Below are positions 36,218 to 45,404 of a stretch of 64,000 nucleotides of DNA, in pieces. The DNA comes from an uncultured Oscillospiraceae bacterium (GTDB lineage: Bacteria; Bacillota; Clostridia; Oscillospirales; Ruminococcaceae), in assembly GCA_949285935.1 (NCBI GenBank), contig CASEAH010000070.1, positions 1 through 64,000 of the forward strand. Direction: 5' to 3'. Numbering within the stretch: the first letter of the stretch is position 1; each line of letters begins with the position of its first letter. The notes beneath the pieces were generated by a model, which searched no databases, was not told where the DNA came from, and saw nothing but the letters and a program-made list of their open reading frames with translations. The translations under genes and the position numbers were made by a program.

Positions 36218-36568
36218 TCAGAACAGGCCGGGAACTCCGGACAGCGAACCGGTGATTTTCCCCATCCGCGCTTCATAGTCCTGGGTGGCGGTTCTCAGAG
36301 CTTCGTTTACCGCCGCTACCACCAGGTCTTCCAGCATCTCCACATCCTCGGGGTCCACCGCTTCCGGCTTGATCTTCACCGACTGCACCTGCTTATTGCC
36401 GGTGACCACCGCCTCTACCATACCGCCGCCAGCAGTGGCGCTGTACTGCTTTGCGTCCAGTTCTTCCTGAACGCGGGCCATTTCTTCCTGCATTTTCTGG
36501 GCCTGGCGGATCATCTGGTTCATGTTTCCGGGGCCTCCGCCCACACCCTGAGGCAGTCTTGCTTTCAT
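36218..36568 (-). CDS. YbaB/EbfC nucleoid-associated protein
   Basis: 116 residues from the ATG behind AAAGGAG. '[23 protein letters not shown]' followed by '[40 protein letters not shown]' is the YbaB family core. A dimeric DNA-binding protein in the dnaX-recR operon. Confidence 0.95.
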   Translation of the reverse strand: MKARLPQGVGGGPGNMNQMIRQAQKMQEEMARVQEELDAKQYSATAGGGMVEAVVTGNKQVQSVKIKPEAVDPEDVEMLEDLVVAAVNEALRTATQDYEARMGKITGSLSGVPGLF

Positions 36569-36616
36569 CTTTAGTTCTCCTTTATTTTGTATTGTTGCAA
36601 GCATTTCCGGCGCCGC

Positions 36617-38236
36617 TTATTCCACGGTTACCTGGACGCCCTCCTCCTGGGCCGACCGCAAAAGATCGTCCAGCGGGCTGGGGGCGGGAGATTCCTCCTT
36701 CCGGACAGCGCCGGAATAAGGTCCAATGCCATATTTCCTACCCGTCACCTCGGCGATGGCGGATTTGAGGCAGGCTTTTGTATAGTCATTGCTGCGCATC
36801 AGTTCCGTAAAGACCGGGTTATCGCATCGGATGAGTACCCGGTTCCCGCAGATATAGGCGGCGGAACCGCTGAGGGCTCCCCGCAGCGCTTTATTGGTCG
36901 TATTGAGCCGGGCCAGGATCTCTTCCCACCGCTCCATGGGCTCCTCCGTTTCGGGAGAAGGTTTGGGAGGCGGAGCGGCGGTCCGGGAAGGCTCTCCCAC
37001 CGGCTGCTGTACCGGCGGCAAAGCCTGCTCCGGCTCCGGCGTCTGTTCCGGGAAAGCAGCTGGAGCAGCACCCTGAGAGATTCCCGCCTGCATCCGGTTA
37101 AGCCGTGCCTCCAGCTCCTCGATCCGTGCGGTAAGGGCCTCGGGGGAGGCGCCCAGGCGGGGATCGCACAGCTTTGCGGCGGCAATTTCCATCTCCGTAC
37201 GGCGGGAAGCGGTTCGGGTCATAGCGGCCTGGGCCTCCTGCAGGGTCTTGATGGCGTAGACCAGCCGGGCGGGAGCCGTGCGTGCGGCCTGCTGCACATA
37301 CCGTTCCAGCACCTCGGGCAGGCAGACGATAAATTCTCCCGGATCCTTGGTGGAGGCCGCCATCAGCAGATTGCGGTAATGGGCTACCAGCTGCTGGCAA
37401 AGCCTGTCAAACTCCACCGCTTCGCTGCCCACTTTTTCAATGATTTCCAGTGCCCGTGGCAGACTGCCTTCCGCCACCGCGTCGGCAATATCGAAAAGAT
37501 ATTCCTGCCCCACCAGCCCGGCAGCTTTGCTCACCGACTGGGTCGTAATCTCTCCCCCATGGGCAATGCACAGATCCAGCAGTGACAGGGCGTCCCGCAT
37601 GCCGCCGTCGGCCAGCCGTGCCACCATGGTCAGGGCCTCTTCTTCATAAGGGATCCCTTCCTCCCGGGCCACATAAGCCAGCCGTCCGGCAATGGTACGG
37701 GTATCGATACGGCCAAAGTCAAACCGCTGGCAGCGGGACTGGATGGTAGCAGGGATCTTCTGAATCTCGGTGGTAGCCAGTATAAAAATAACATGAGCAG
37801 GGGGTTCTTCCATGATTTTCAGCAGCGCGTTGACTGCTCCCATGCTGAGCATATGGGCCTCGTCGATGATGTAGACCCGATATCGCGCCACGTTGGGCAG
37901 AAAAGCGGCTTCCTCCCGCAGATCCCGGATGTTATCCACTCCGTTATTGCTGGCGGCGTCAATTTCCGCCACATCCACCAGGGAGCCGTTGTCCACCCCC
38001 CGGCAGATCTCGCACACGCCGCAGGGGCTGCCGTCCTGGGGGTCCAGACAATTCACCGCCTTGGCAATCAGCTTGGCGCAGGTGGTCTTGCCTGTTCCAC
38101 GGCTGCCGGTCAGAAGATAGGCATGGGAGGGCCTGCCGCTGCAGATCTCATTTTTAAGCGTTGTGGTGATATGCTCCTGGCCCACCACATCCTCAAAGGT
38201 CCTGGGCCGCCATTTACGGTAAAGCGCCTGATACAC
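36617..38236 (-). CDS. dnaX: DNA polymerase III subunit gamma/tau
   Basis: 539 residues from the GTG at 38234-38236, behind GGAGGGAGGGG (YQALYRKWRPRTFEDVVGQ). Walker A 'TGSRGTGKTT', the zinc cysteines in CLDPQDGSPCGVCEIC, 'DEAH' Walker B and the sensor motif 'LATTEIQKIPATIQSRCQ' identify the clamp-loader gamma/tau protein. The Pro-rich linker (about 400-440) and C-terminal domain are the tau part. It starts right after the SRP RNA gene. Confidence 0.96.
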   Translation of the reverse strand: MYQALYRKWRPRTFEDVVGQEHITTTLKNEICSGRPSHAYLLTGSRGTGKTTCAKLIAKAVNCLDPQDGSPCGVCEICRGVDNGSLVDVAEIDAASNNGVDNIRDLREEAAFLPNVARYRVYIIDEAHMLSMGAVNALLKIMEEPPAHVIFILATTEIQKIPATIQSRCQRFDFGRIDTRTIAGRLAYVAREEGIPYEEEALTMVARLADGGMRDALSLLDLCIAHGGEITTQSVSKAAGLVGQEYLFDIADAVAEGSLPRALEIIEKVGSEAVEFDRLCQQLVAHYRNLLMAASTKDPGEFIVCLPEVLERYVQQAARTAPARLVYAIKTLQEAQAAMTRTASRRTEMEIAAAKLCDPRLGASPEALTARIEELEARLNRMQAGISQGAAPAAFPEQTPEPEQALPPVQQPVGEPSRTAAPPPKPSPETEEPMERWEEILARLNTTNKALRGALSGSAAYICGNRVLIRCDNPVFTELMRSNDYTKACLKSAIAEVTGRKYGIGPYSGAVRKEESPAPSPLDDLLRSAQEEGVQVTVE

Positions 38237-38279
38237 TTTTTGCCCCTCCCTCCTGCCGCGGGCCTTGCCCTTGAAAAAA

Positions 38280-38450
38280 GGGACGGACAGACGGCAATCC
38301 CCATTGTCATACGGATATCCGGTTGGCTGCGGCACCCGCAAACGCATCGCTTAATGCTGCTCGGTTCCCCGCCTGACATGGTTCGCGATGCTGCGTCGCA
38401 CAGGACCAAATACCCGCATGACAATGGACACTGCCCGTCCTGTCTGTCCC
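38280..38450 (-). ncRNA. ffs: signal recognition particle RNA (ffs/scRNA)
   Basis: About 171 nt. 5' GGGACAGACAGG pairs with 3' CTGTCCGTCCC, with further pairing of CATTGTCAT and ATGACAATG inside. The apical domain has the conserved GTCAGG...GGAA...GAGCAGCA pattern that binds Ffh. A T run follows the 3' end. It lies just upstream of dnaX, as in many Firmicutes. Confidence 0.92.
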
Positions 38451-38468
38451 TTTTTGGCTGACTTTATT

Positions 38469-38497
38469 AGTATACACGAAAAACGGCCGAAACTCAA
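38469..38497 (-). promoter_or_regulatory. SRP RNA promoter
   Basis: Minus strand TTGAGT (38492-38497), 17-base spacer, TATACT (38469-38474); 19 bases before the RNA 5' end region. Read-through may also serve dnaX. Confidence 0.8.
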
Positions 38498-38558
38498 CCC
38501 CGGAAGAAAAAATTTTGCCCTTAGTCAGCCTTCCGGGTTCTTTAAGGGCTGGAGCCGC

Positions 38559-39542
38559 TCAAACCAACCGCTGGGGCCAGTCTTTTCCTTCTGCCATTCT
38601 CACAAGGCCCTCCAGCCCGCCCCATACCATGCTGGCTACCGCCCGGTCGGTATAGAAGGCCATATGCTGGGTCATGATCACATTGGGGAACTGCCGCAGG
38701 TAAGCCATTTCCCGGTTTTTGATAATGTCCCAGCGGCGGTCCTGATGATAGATCCCTTCTTCTTTTTCAAACACGTCCAGCCCCAGACCGCCGATTTTCC
38801 GATCCTCAATTCCCTGGATCATGTCATTCATATCCATCAGTTCTCCCCGGGCGCAGTTGAGAAGGATCACACCGTCCTTCATTTTGGCCAATGCGCTGCG
38901 GTCGATCATATGATATGTGCTTTCCATCAAAGGCGTATGGAGACTGATGACATCACAGGCGGCATACAAATCTTCCAGCGAAACGTATTCCACTCCTTCC
39001 ATCGGCGTCGGGTGGGGATCAAAGGCCATCCGACGGCAGCCAAAGCCTGCCAGATTCCGCAGTACAGCCCTGCCGGTCCGTCCGGCGCCCACGATTCCCA
39101 CCGTCAGATCCCGCAGCTCTTTTCCCTGGAGTCCGGCCAGGGAGTAATCGTTTACCTGACCCCGCCACATGGCAGGCTTATAGTTCCGCAGCAGCATCAG
39201 CAGAAGCATCACCGTGTAATCGGCCACTCCATCCGGCGCATAGCTGGCGTTGCATACCTGAAGTCCCAGTTCCCGGGCGGCGTTCAGGTCGATGTGATCA
39301 CAGCCAATGGTCCGGGTAGAAAGAAAAGCCACCCCCTGCTCCCGAATTTTGGTCAGCAGCTCCCGGTTCAGGACACTTCTCCCCAGGGTACTGATCCCCT
39401 GGGCCCCCTTCGCCAACGCCAGGGTAGACTCATTGAGGGTCTCTTGTGTCACCTCCAGTTCCAGTCCCAGCCTGTCTGCCGCCGCAGCCAATTCCTGCCG
39501 CTCATCCTGCCGTGCTTCATAAACTGCAATTTTTATATTCAT
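38559..39542 (-). CDS. D-isomer 2-hydroxyacid dehydrogenase (D-lactate dehydrogenase-like)
   Basis: 327 residues with AAGGAG upstream. NAD-binding 'LTVGIVGAGRTGRAVLRNL', catalytic Arg in 'LLNCARGEL', Glu in 'GLGLDVFEKEEG' and His in 'NVIMTQHMAFYT'. The FEKEEGIY and 'HIDLNAARELGL' segments match D-lactate/VanH-type enzymes, which reduce pyruvate or related 2-oxoacids with NADH. It lies downstream of the HPr gene across a terminator. Confidence 0.85.
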   Translation of the reverse strand: MNIKIAVYEARQDERQELAAAADRLGLELEVTQETLNESTLALAKGAQGISTLGRSVLNRELLTKIREQGVAFLSTRTIGCDHIDLNAARELGLQVCNASYAPDGVADYTVMLLLMLLRNYKPAMWRGQVNDYSLAGLQGKELRDLTVGIVGAGRTGRAVLRNLAGFGCRRMAFDPHPTPMEGVEYVSLEDLYAACDVISLHTPLMESTYHMIDRSALAKMKDGVILLNCARGELMDMNDMIQGIEDRKIGGLGLDVFEKEEGIYHQDRRWDIIKNREMAYLRQFPNVIMTQHMAFYTDRAVASMVWGGLEGLVRMAEGKDWPQRLV

Positions 39543-39571
39543 ATCTCCTTTTCTTTAAAGCGTCAAAGCAA

Positions 39572-39605
39572 AAAAAGAAGGGGAGCGTTTTACGCTCCCC
39601 TTTTC
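39572..39605 (-). terminator. terminator after HPr gene
   Basis: AAGGGGAGCGT / ACGCTCCCCTT hairpin; a T run on the minus strand (CTTTTTTT). Confidence 0.85.
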
Positions 39606-39616
39606 CCGCATGCGGG

Positions 39617-39889
39617 TCAATCCTCGCCGAATTTGGAATCGATCAGCGCCACCAGGGCGTCCACTGCTTCCACCTCGTCCTCGCCTTTGGCATAGACCTC
39701 CACTTCCTCGCCCTGGGCCAACCCCAAGGCAAGCAGCATCACAATGGACTTTGCGTTGGCTTCTTCCTCGTCGTCCACCTTGCGGATGACGATCTTGGAC
39801 TTAAACTTGCTGGCCAGCCCGATAAAATCAGAGGCCGGACGGGCATGCAGACCCGCGCTGTTCTGAATGGTGGTTTTTTTGGAATACAT
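39617..39889 (-). CDS. ptsH: HPr-family phosphocarrier protein
   Basis: 90 residues. Phosphorylated His15 in 'GLHARPAS'; Ser48 in 'NAKSIVMLLALG' stands at the HPr-kinase site. Cytoplasmic carrier of phosphate from enzyme I to sugar permeases or regulators. It directly follows the enzyme I gene. Confidence 0.93.
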   Translation of the reverse strand: MYSKKTTIQNSAGLHARPASDFIGLASKFKSKIVIRKVDDEEEANAKSIVMLLALGLAQGEEVEVYAKGEDEVEAVDALVALIDSKFGED

Positions 39890-39947
39890 AACGATCCCTC
39901 CTGTATACTGTGGAAATAGATCCAGGGTTATCCAAAGATTCCCTTGC

Positions 39948-41672
39948 TTACAAAAGATCTGCCAATTCCCGGGTAAGATATTCCTCTACCTCATGGGCAG
40001 TGGCCATCTGCCGCACCTGGGTAGCCAGCTCCTCCGCCCGGGGAATGGTCAGCCCGGAAATCAGTTTCTTGGTACGGGCTACCGATGCCAGGCCCATACT
40101 GAGCCGGCGCATTCCCAGACCGATGAGTACGGCGGGAGCCAGCTTGTCGCCTCCCAGCTCTCCGCAGACGCAAATGGGTTTTCCCGCTTTATTGAACTGC
40201 TCCACCACATATCCCATCAGCCGGAACATAGCAGGGTGATAGGGCTGGTAGTACTGGGTGACATCCGGATTCATCCGGTCCACCGCAGTGGCGTACTGGC
40301 ACAGGTCATTGGTACCGATGCTGGCAAAATCCACTTCCTGTGCGGCCAGGTCGGCCATGAGGGCGATGGACGGGATTTCGATCATGATCCCCAGCTTGAC
40401 GTTGGGGCTGTAGGGGACTCCCTCAGCATCCAGTTCCGCTTTTGCTTCCTTCACAAAAGCCTTGGCCCTGCGGATATCATCCATACTCCCCACCATGGGG
40501 AACATGATCCACAAATTCCCGCATACCGAAGCCCGCAGGGCAGCCCGCAGCTGCGTGCGGAATACCTCCGGTTTGTGGAAGCACAGGCGGAGGGCCCGGT
40601 TCCCCAGGAAGGGGTTCTCCTCTCTGGGCAGTTCCATGCAGTCCAGCTTTTTATCGCCGCCGATGTCCAGGGTGCGCAGCGTAACCGGACGGTCGCCGAA
40701 CTGAGCCAGCACTTTTTTATAGATCTCTACCTGCTCTTCCTCGGTGGGCAGCTGCTCCCGCCCCATATAAATAAACTCGGTGCGGAACAGTCCCACGCCG
40801 TCCACATACCGGGAGCCTTCCAGCTCCTGGGGGGAAGCCGCTCCCAGGTTCAGTTCCACCTCAATGTCAACGCCGTCGGCAGTGCGGGGCTGAGCCGAAA
40901 GATATTGCCGCACCTGCTCCATATGGGCTGCAAACGCTTTTTTTCTACTCTCGTATTCCCGTTTCTGGTCCTCATCCGGATCGGTGATAAGCAAACCATC
41001 CACCGCGTCCACAATCAGGGACTGCCCGTGGGACAGGTTCTCCATCGCCCCCGACACCCCCAGCAAAGCGGGTATCTCATAACTGCGGGCAATAATGGCG
41101 CTGTGGGAGGTGGCTCCCCCCACCTCGGTGACCAGGGCCAGCACCTTGGACCGGTCCAAAGTGGCGGTATCAGAGGGGAACAGGTCGTGGGCCACTACCA
41201 CCACCGGTTTTTCCAGAGCCGCCAGGTTTTTCTCCGGGACGCCGGCCCAGATCCGCAGGAGGCGGGTCTTCACATCCCGAAGATCGGCCACCCGCTCCCG
41301 GATCAGGTCGTCTTTGGCCTTGCTCAGGATCCTGATATATTTTTCAAACACCTTGTGGATGGCCCAGTCGGGCATCATGCAGTCCTCGCCGATGCACTCC
41401 CGGATATCCTCGTCCATGGCCGCGTCAAAAAGGATATCGATATGGGCCGTAAAAATCCTGGCTTTATCCGGATCCCCAGCCCCAGTCAGGCAATCCCGGA
41501 TGTCTTCCAGTTCTGTGCGGGCAGTTTCCCGAATCCGGTCATACTGCTCCAGATACCGGGACGCTTCTTCCGGAGGGAACTCACTCTGCTCCACCTGGGG
41601 AACAAAAGGAACATATAAATACGCCTCACCCAGAGCAATACCTTCGGATACAGGGTTGCCTTTTATCATCAT
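39948..41672 (-). CDS. ptsI: PTS enzyme I (phosphoenolpyruvate-protein phosphotransferase)
   Basis: 574 residues from one of two adjacent ATGs (41667-41672) behind GGAGG. Active His190 in 'GGATSHSAIIARS'; the PEP-binding TIM barrel carries 'LFRTEFIYMGR', 'FRTQLRAALRAS', 'GIMIEIPSIALMAD' and the catalytic Cys motif 'CVCGELGGD'. It transfers phosphate from PEP to HPr. No sugar-specific EII permease is in the window. An HD protein lies 73 bases upstream. Confidence 0.95.
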   Translation of the reverse strand: MMIKGNPVSEGIALGEAYLYVPFVPQVEQSEFPPEEASRYLEQYDRIRETARTELEDIRDCLTGAGDPDKARIFTAHIDILFDAAMDEDIRECIGEDCMMPDWAIHKVFEKYIRILSKAKDDLIRERVADLRDVKTRLLRIWAGVPEKNLAALEKPVVVVAHDLFPSDTATLDRSKVLALVTEVGGATSHSAIIARSYEIPALLGVSGAMENLSHGQSLIVDAVDGLLITDPDEDQKREYESRKKAFAAHMEQVRQYLSAQPRTADGVDIEVELNLGAASPQELEGSRYVDGVGLFRTEFIYMGREQLPTEEEQVEIYKKVLAQFGDRPVTLRTLDIGGDKKLDCMELPREENPFLGNRALRLCFHKPEVFRTQLRAALRASVCGNLWIMFPMVGSMDDIRRAKAFVKEAKAELDAEGVPYSPNVKLGIMIEIPSIALMADLAAQEVDFASIGTNDLCQYATAVDRMNPDVTQYYQPYHPAMFRLMGYVVEQFNKAGKPICVCGELGGDKLAPAVLIGLGMRRLSMGLASVARTKKLISGLTIPRAEELATQVRQMATAHEVEEYLTRELADLL

Positions 41673-41745
41673 AACCAGGGCCTCCTTTGCTTTTGGGCGG
41701 ATCCGTTCCGCCACGTAGTCATGGTCCGGAAAAACATCTGACCCG

Positions 41746-42330
41746 TCAGGATTGGGGGAACTGGGTTTCGCCCAGGCCGATGGCATCCGCCACCTCGCGC
41801 ATCCCCAGCACTGTCTCCCAGATGATCTCATCCAGATCCATTCCCAAACGGGCGGCGCCGTCCTGGATCACTTCCCGATTGACGCCGGCGGCAAATTTTT
41901 TATCCTTGAATTTTTTCTTCACGGACTTCAGTTCCATATCCATTACACTGTGGGAGGGCCGCATCAAAGCGGCGGCAGTGATCAGGCCGGTCAGTTCGTC
42001 AATGGTGTACAGCACCAGTTCCATCCGTTCCACCGGCTCCACATCGCTGCACAGTCCCCATCCGTGGCTGGCAATGGCGTGGATATAATCCGGATCCACA
42101 TCCGCTTCGCGGAGCAGTTCCTGGACCTTTGAGCAGTGTTCTTCCGGCCATTTTTCATAGTCCAGATCATGCAGCAGTCCCACCACGCTCCATTTTTCCA
42201 CGTCCGGTTCTCCCAGGAGGCGGGCAAAATGGCCCATCACTCCTTCCACGGACAGCGCATGCTTGCGCAGGGATTCACTTTCATTGTAACGGCAAAAAAG
42301 CTGCCAGGCTTCTTCCCGGGTGGGTCTCAT
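41746..42330 (-). CDS. HD-domain hydrolase
   Basis: 194 residues. HDIG-type metal-hydrolase pattern: His in 'LRKHALSVEGVM', HD in 'VGLLHDLDYEKWPEEH', and a further 'HAIASHGW' and 'MELVLYTIDELTGLI' with the later Asp. Small single HD proteins of this type are phosphohydrolases with unknown substrates. Same direction as ptsI and HPr, so it may be co-transcribed. Confidence 0.85.
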   Translation of the reverse strand: MRPTREEAWQLFCRYNESESLRKHALSVEGVMGHFARLLGEPDVEKWSVVGLLHDLDYEKWPEEHCSKVQELLREADVDPDYIHAIASHGWGLCSDVEPVERMELVLYTIDELTGLITAAALMRPSHSVMDMELKSVKKKFKDKKFAAGVNREVIQDGAARLGMDLDEIIWETVLGMREVADAIGLGETQFPQS

Positions 42331-42821
42331 TTTTGTCTCCTCCTGACACGGGCTATCCCCGTTCCTTTTGTATTATATTAGCACAAATCCCCGGTATTTA
42401 TCAACGAAGGAAAAGGATTTTTTCTTTGCTCTCCTGCCGCTTCTTTCCTTCTGTCTTCTTAAAGAGCCCCTCTTGTCCGAGGCAAGCGCCGGTCCAAAGA
42501 CCCGCAAATCGTAATTTTGAGAGGCTCTTCCCACGCGGGGGATCGTCCCCTTTTGCAGGATGCAGTCCGGCGCCGGAAGATCCACGGCTTCCCGCTTCAC
42601 GGGGGCGGGTACAGACAATTCTTTCAAAAGTCACCCAAAATCTTCCGGCCCAACGCCCGCCCACCATCTGGTAAGCACCGTCAAAAGTTTCCGGCTTGGA
42701 AATCCGCTGCCTCCCTCATGTTTGGCTCCATATGGAACGCAAAAGCTTTTTATGGGGCTGGTCTGGGGGACACTCACATCAACAAAACAAGGGAGCAGCT
42801 TCTGCTCCCCTGTTTCCCCCG
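42331..42821. other. intergenic region
   Basis: 490 bases with no convincing gene; short ORFs on both strands lack ribosome sites. It should contain the HD-ptsI promoter near its left end. The terminator of the DHHW gene is at its right end. Confidence 0.5.
42781..42815 (-). terminator. terminator after DHHW gene
   Basis: GGGAGCAG / CTGCTCCC hairpin with a CTT loop; minus-strand tail TTGTTTTGTT. It overlaps the left edge of the 42.3-42.8 kb gap. Confidence 0.7.
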
Positions 42822-43994
42822 TCAGTAAGTGAGGCGGGCAATGTTTCTGTCTGATTCAAAGCTCTGATAATTGTACAGCACCAGCACATCGTCAAACTGT
42901 ACCCGAGCGGTCAGCTCACTCATTTTTTCCGTCAGGCTCCGCAGGTCCACCACATAGACCTCGTCATAACTCCAGGTGAGGAAAGGGGCAAAGCTGTTGC
43001 CGTAGGAATCCTTGATGACCAGGACCCGGCTGGTCCTTCCTTCCTGATGGTTCAGATTGCACTGGGAGGGAATGACTGTCAGGCCGTTGTTGCCGTAGAG
43101 GAAAGCCGCATATTTGTCCCGTTCCTGCCATTTGGCGACCTCATACATCCCTTCCACCGGGATCTCCTGCTTCTGGCTGTTGAGGATGGTGGTCTTGCCG
43201 TCAATGGTCACCTCCCCCACCGGGAAGTCATACCAGGTGATGGTGTCGCTGCGGGTATCAAATTTTTTGCTTTTGCTGTAATAAGTCCCCAGAAAGCCCT
43301 CCACATTATGGGCATAGGGCTCGATCTGCTCCGGCCCGGCCGCTGCCAGCCCCCGGCTTTGGGCGTAAGCCTGATAGGCGTAAAAGGCGCCCAGGGTAGT
43401 CCAGTGGTGGTCTGTACGGTAATAGATATATTCATCCCGGTGCTGGGTCATGACCGAAAGCAGATCCAGGGTATCGACCCTTCCTTTGACTCCCTCATAG
43501 ATCTGCCGGATATAGGGCTCCTGATCCACTCCGGGAAAGCTGACGGGAGTTTTGTTTTCCAGCACCTGGTAGGAATTGGGGATGATCCCCACCGTTACAT
43601 GGCCCTGATAGGTTTCCAAAAATTCCTGCAAATATCCCAGGTTGTTGCCAAGAGTCTCCTCATCAGCCGTCGGGGCCTTCTGGAACTGATAATCGTCACG
43701 GCCATAGGCAACACCGTTGTTTTCGATCTTTCCAAGGGCTGTCTCGCTTACCGATTTCAAAGTGATCCAGGCGTCCCGGGCCACAAACTGGTCGTTGATA
43801 AATTTTTCATAATCCAGAGTATATTCATTTTCCACCAGGGCCTTGATGGAAAACTTGGGCCGCTGCTTGAGGTAACGGTTTTCCATTTCCGAGAACTCCC
43901 GGCCGGTGGCAAACATATCTGCCACAAAGAGCCCCAGGATAAACAGGGCAAAAAAGACCAGAAGGGGATACTGTTTCAGGCTTTTCTTTTCCAT
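42822..43994 (-). CDS. DHHW-family protein (AlgX/AlgJ-like acyltransferase partner)
   Basis: 390 residues. N-terminal membrane anchor (10-30), then an SGNH-hydrolase-like extracytoplasmic domain: 'YYRTDHHWTTLGAFYAYQAY' carries the DHHW signature and 'VLVIKDSYGNSFAPFL' the Ser-containing motif. Such proteins accept acyl groups from an MBOAT protein and place them on surface polysaccharide. The MBOAT gene is directly upstream (18 bases). Confidence 0.88.
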   Translation of the reverse strand: MEKKSLKQYPLLVFFALFILGLFVADMFATGREFSEMENRYLKQRPKFSIKALVENEYTLDYEKFINDQFVARDAWITLKSVSETALGKIENNGVAYGRDDYQFQKAPTADEETLGNNLGYLQEFLETYQGHVTVGIIPNSYQVLENKTPVSFPGVDQEPYIRQIYEGVKGRVDTLDLLSVMTQHRDEYIYYRTDHHWTTLGAFYAYQAYAQSRGLAAAGPEQIEPYAHNVEGFLGTYYSKSKKFDTRSDTITWYDFPVGEVTIDGKTTILNSQKQEIPVEGMYEVAKWQERDKYAAFLYGNNGLTVIPSQCNLNHQEGRTSRVLVIKDSYGNSFAPFLTWSYDEVYVVDLRSLTEKMSELTARVQFDDVLVLYNYQSFESDRNIARLTY

Positions 43995-44012
43995 ATCCTT
44001 GCGCTCCTTTCG

Positions 44013-45404
44013 TCAAAACCGGAAGTAAAGGAAGGGATTGTAGGTGGCGTCTACCAGATAGGCCACCGAAATCACCAGCACCGCCGCCAGGAAAAGTCCC
44101 TTGGCCAGCCCCGGCCTTCCCGGGTGCCGGGCTTCCAGGCGGGCTCCAAGCCGGCTGAGGAGGGGGGTGGACAGAATGATCCCCAGCAGCAGTACGACCC
44201 CGTAGTTGCGCAGGTAATACATCCAGTCGGCGCCGCCCTGCCACAGGAACATGGCGCTGAAATATTCTCCCAGCCGGGCAAAATCCGTAATGGCAAACAG
44301 GACCCAGCTGATGAGCAGCAGAGGGATCATGTATACTCTGCTGAGGACAGGATGGGCGTTGAGCCGCGGCAGCAGGAAGTTCTTTTCCAGCACCAGAAAG
44401 ACAAAGAAATACAGGCCCCACAGGACAAAATTCCAGCTGGCGCCGTGCCAGAAGCCGGTAGCGGCCCAGACCACAAAGATATTCCACATATTCCGCGCCT
44501 TGGAGCAGCGGTTGCCGCCCAGAGGGATATACAGGTATTCCCGGAACCAGGAACCCAGGGTCATATGCCACCGCCGCCAGAACTCCGTCATACTCTTGGA
44601 AATGTAGGGATCGTCAAAGTTCTGGGGGAAATTAAAGCCCAGCATCTTGCCCAGGCCGATGGCCATGAGGGAATAACCGGAAAAGTCAAAGTAGATTTGC
44701 AGGGAAAAGGCCAGCGCCGCCAGCCAGGCCAGCGGGGTGGAGATGGCGGGATAGCTCATGGCTTCCACCTCGGTCCACAAAGCGCCCACGCTGTTGGCGA
44801 TGAGCACCTTGCGCCCCAGGCCCAGAATGAAGCACTCCACTCCCTGCTGAATCTGGGCCAGATCCATCCGCCGCTCCTTCAATTCCCGGCTGATGTCGGT
44901 GTACCGGACGATGGGGCCGGCAATGAGCTGAGGGAACAGAACCACAAAGGCGCTGAAATCCACCAGATTTTTTTCGGCAGTGACCTTGCCCCGGTACACG
45001 TCAATGGTATAGGACATGGTCTGGAAGGTATAGAAGCTGATCCCCAGAGGCAGGGTCAGCTTAAGGTAGGGAATGGACAGCCCCAGCAGGGCATTAAGGT
45101 TCTGGATAAAAAAGTCGGTGTATTTGAAGAAGAAAAGCATTCCCAGGTTAAAAAACACCGACAGCATCAGCCAGGCCCTGCGGCGTCCCTGCCGCTGTCC
45201 GGCGGCCATGATCCCGTTGGAGGCGATGTAGTCCACCGCGATGGACGCGGCCATAATGGGGAAATATTTGATCTCTCCCCAGGAATAAAAAATAAGGCTG
45301 CCGATGAGAAGCACCAGATTCTTGAACCGTCTGGGGGTCAGGTAATAGACCAGCATCATCACCGGCAAGAATCGAAACAAGAAAAGCAGGCTGCTGAATA
45401 CCAT
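44013..45404 (-). CDS. MBOAT-family O-acyltransferase (AlgI/DltB-like)
   Basis: 463 residues from the ATG 45402-45404 behind GGAGG; a GTG further upstream would place the ribosome site inside the protein. About ten membrane segments. 'EFWRRWHMTLGSWFREYLYIPLGGNR' and the active-site 'FWHGASWNFVLWGLYF' (His) are the MBOAT signatures, closest to alginate acetylase AlgI. It moves acyl groups, usually acetyl, across the membrane to the DHHW partner encoded next. Confidence 0.93.
   Translation of the reverse strand: MVFSSLLFLFRFLPVMMLVYYLTPRRFKNLVLLIGSLIFYSWGEIKYFPIMAASIAVDYIASNGIMAAGQRQGRRRAWLMLSVFFNLGMLFFFKYTDFFIQNLNALLGLSIPYLKLTLPLGISFYTFQTMSYTIDVYRGKVTAEKNLVDFSAFVVLFPQLIAGPIVRYTDISRELKERRMDLAQIQQGVECFILGLGRKVLIANSVGALWTEVEAMSYPAISTPLAWLAALAFSLQIYFDFSGYSLMAIGLGKMLGFNFPQNFDDPYISKSMTEFWRRWHMTLGSWFREYLYIPLGGNRCSKARNMWNIFVVWAATGFWHGASWNFVLWGLYFFVFLVLEKNFLLPRLNAHPVLSRVYMIPLLLISWVLFAITDFARLGEYFSAMFLWQGGADWMYYLRNYGVVLLLGIILSTPLLSRLGARLEARHPGRPGLAKGLFLAAVLVISVAYLVDATYNPFLYFRF

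Noticed and set aside
38237-38347. Upstream extension of the dnaX frame
   Set aside because: It would be translated from within the SRP RNA gene; the GTG at 38236 has a strong ribosome site and the family N-terminus.
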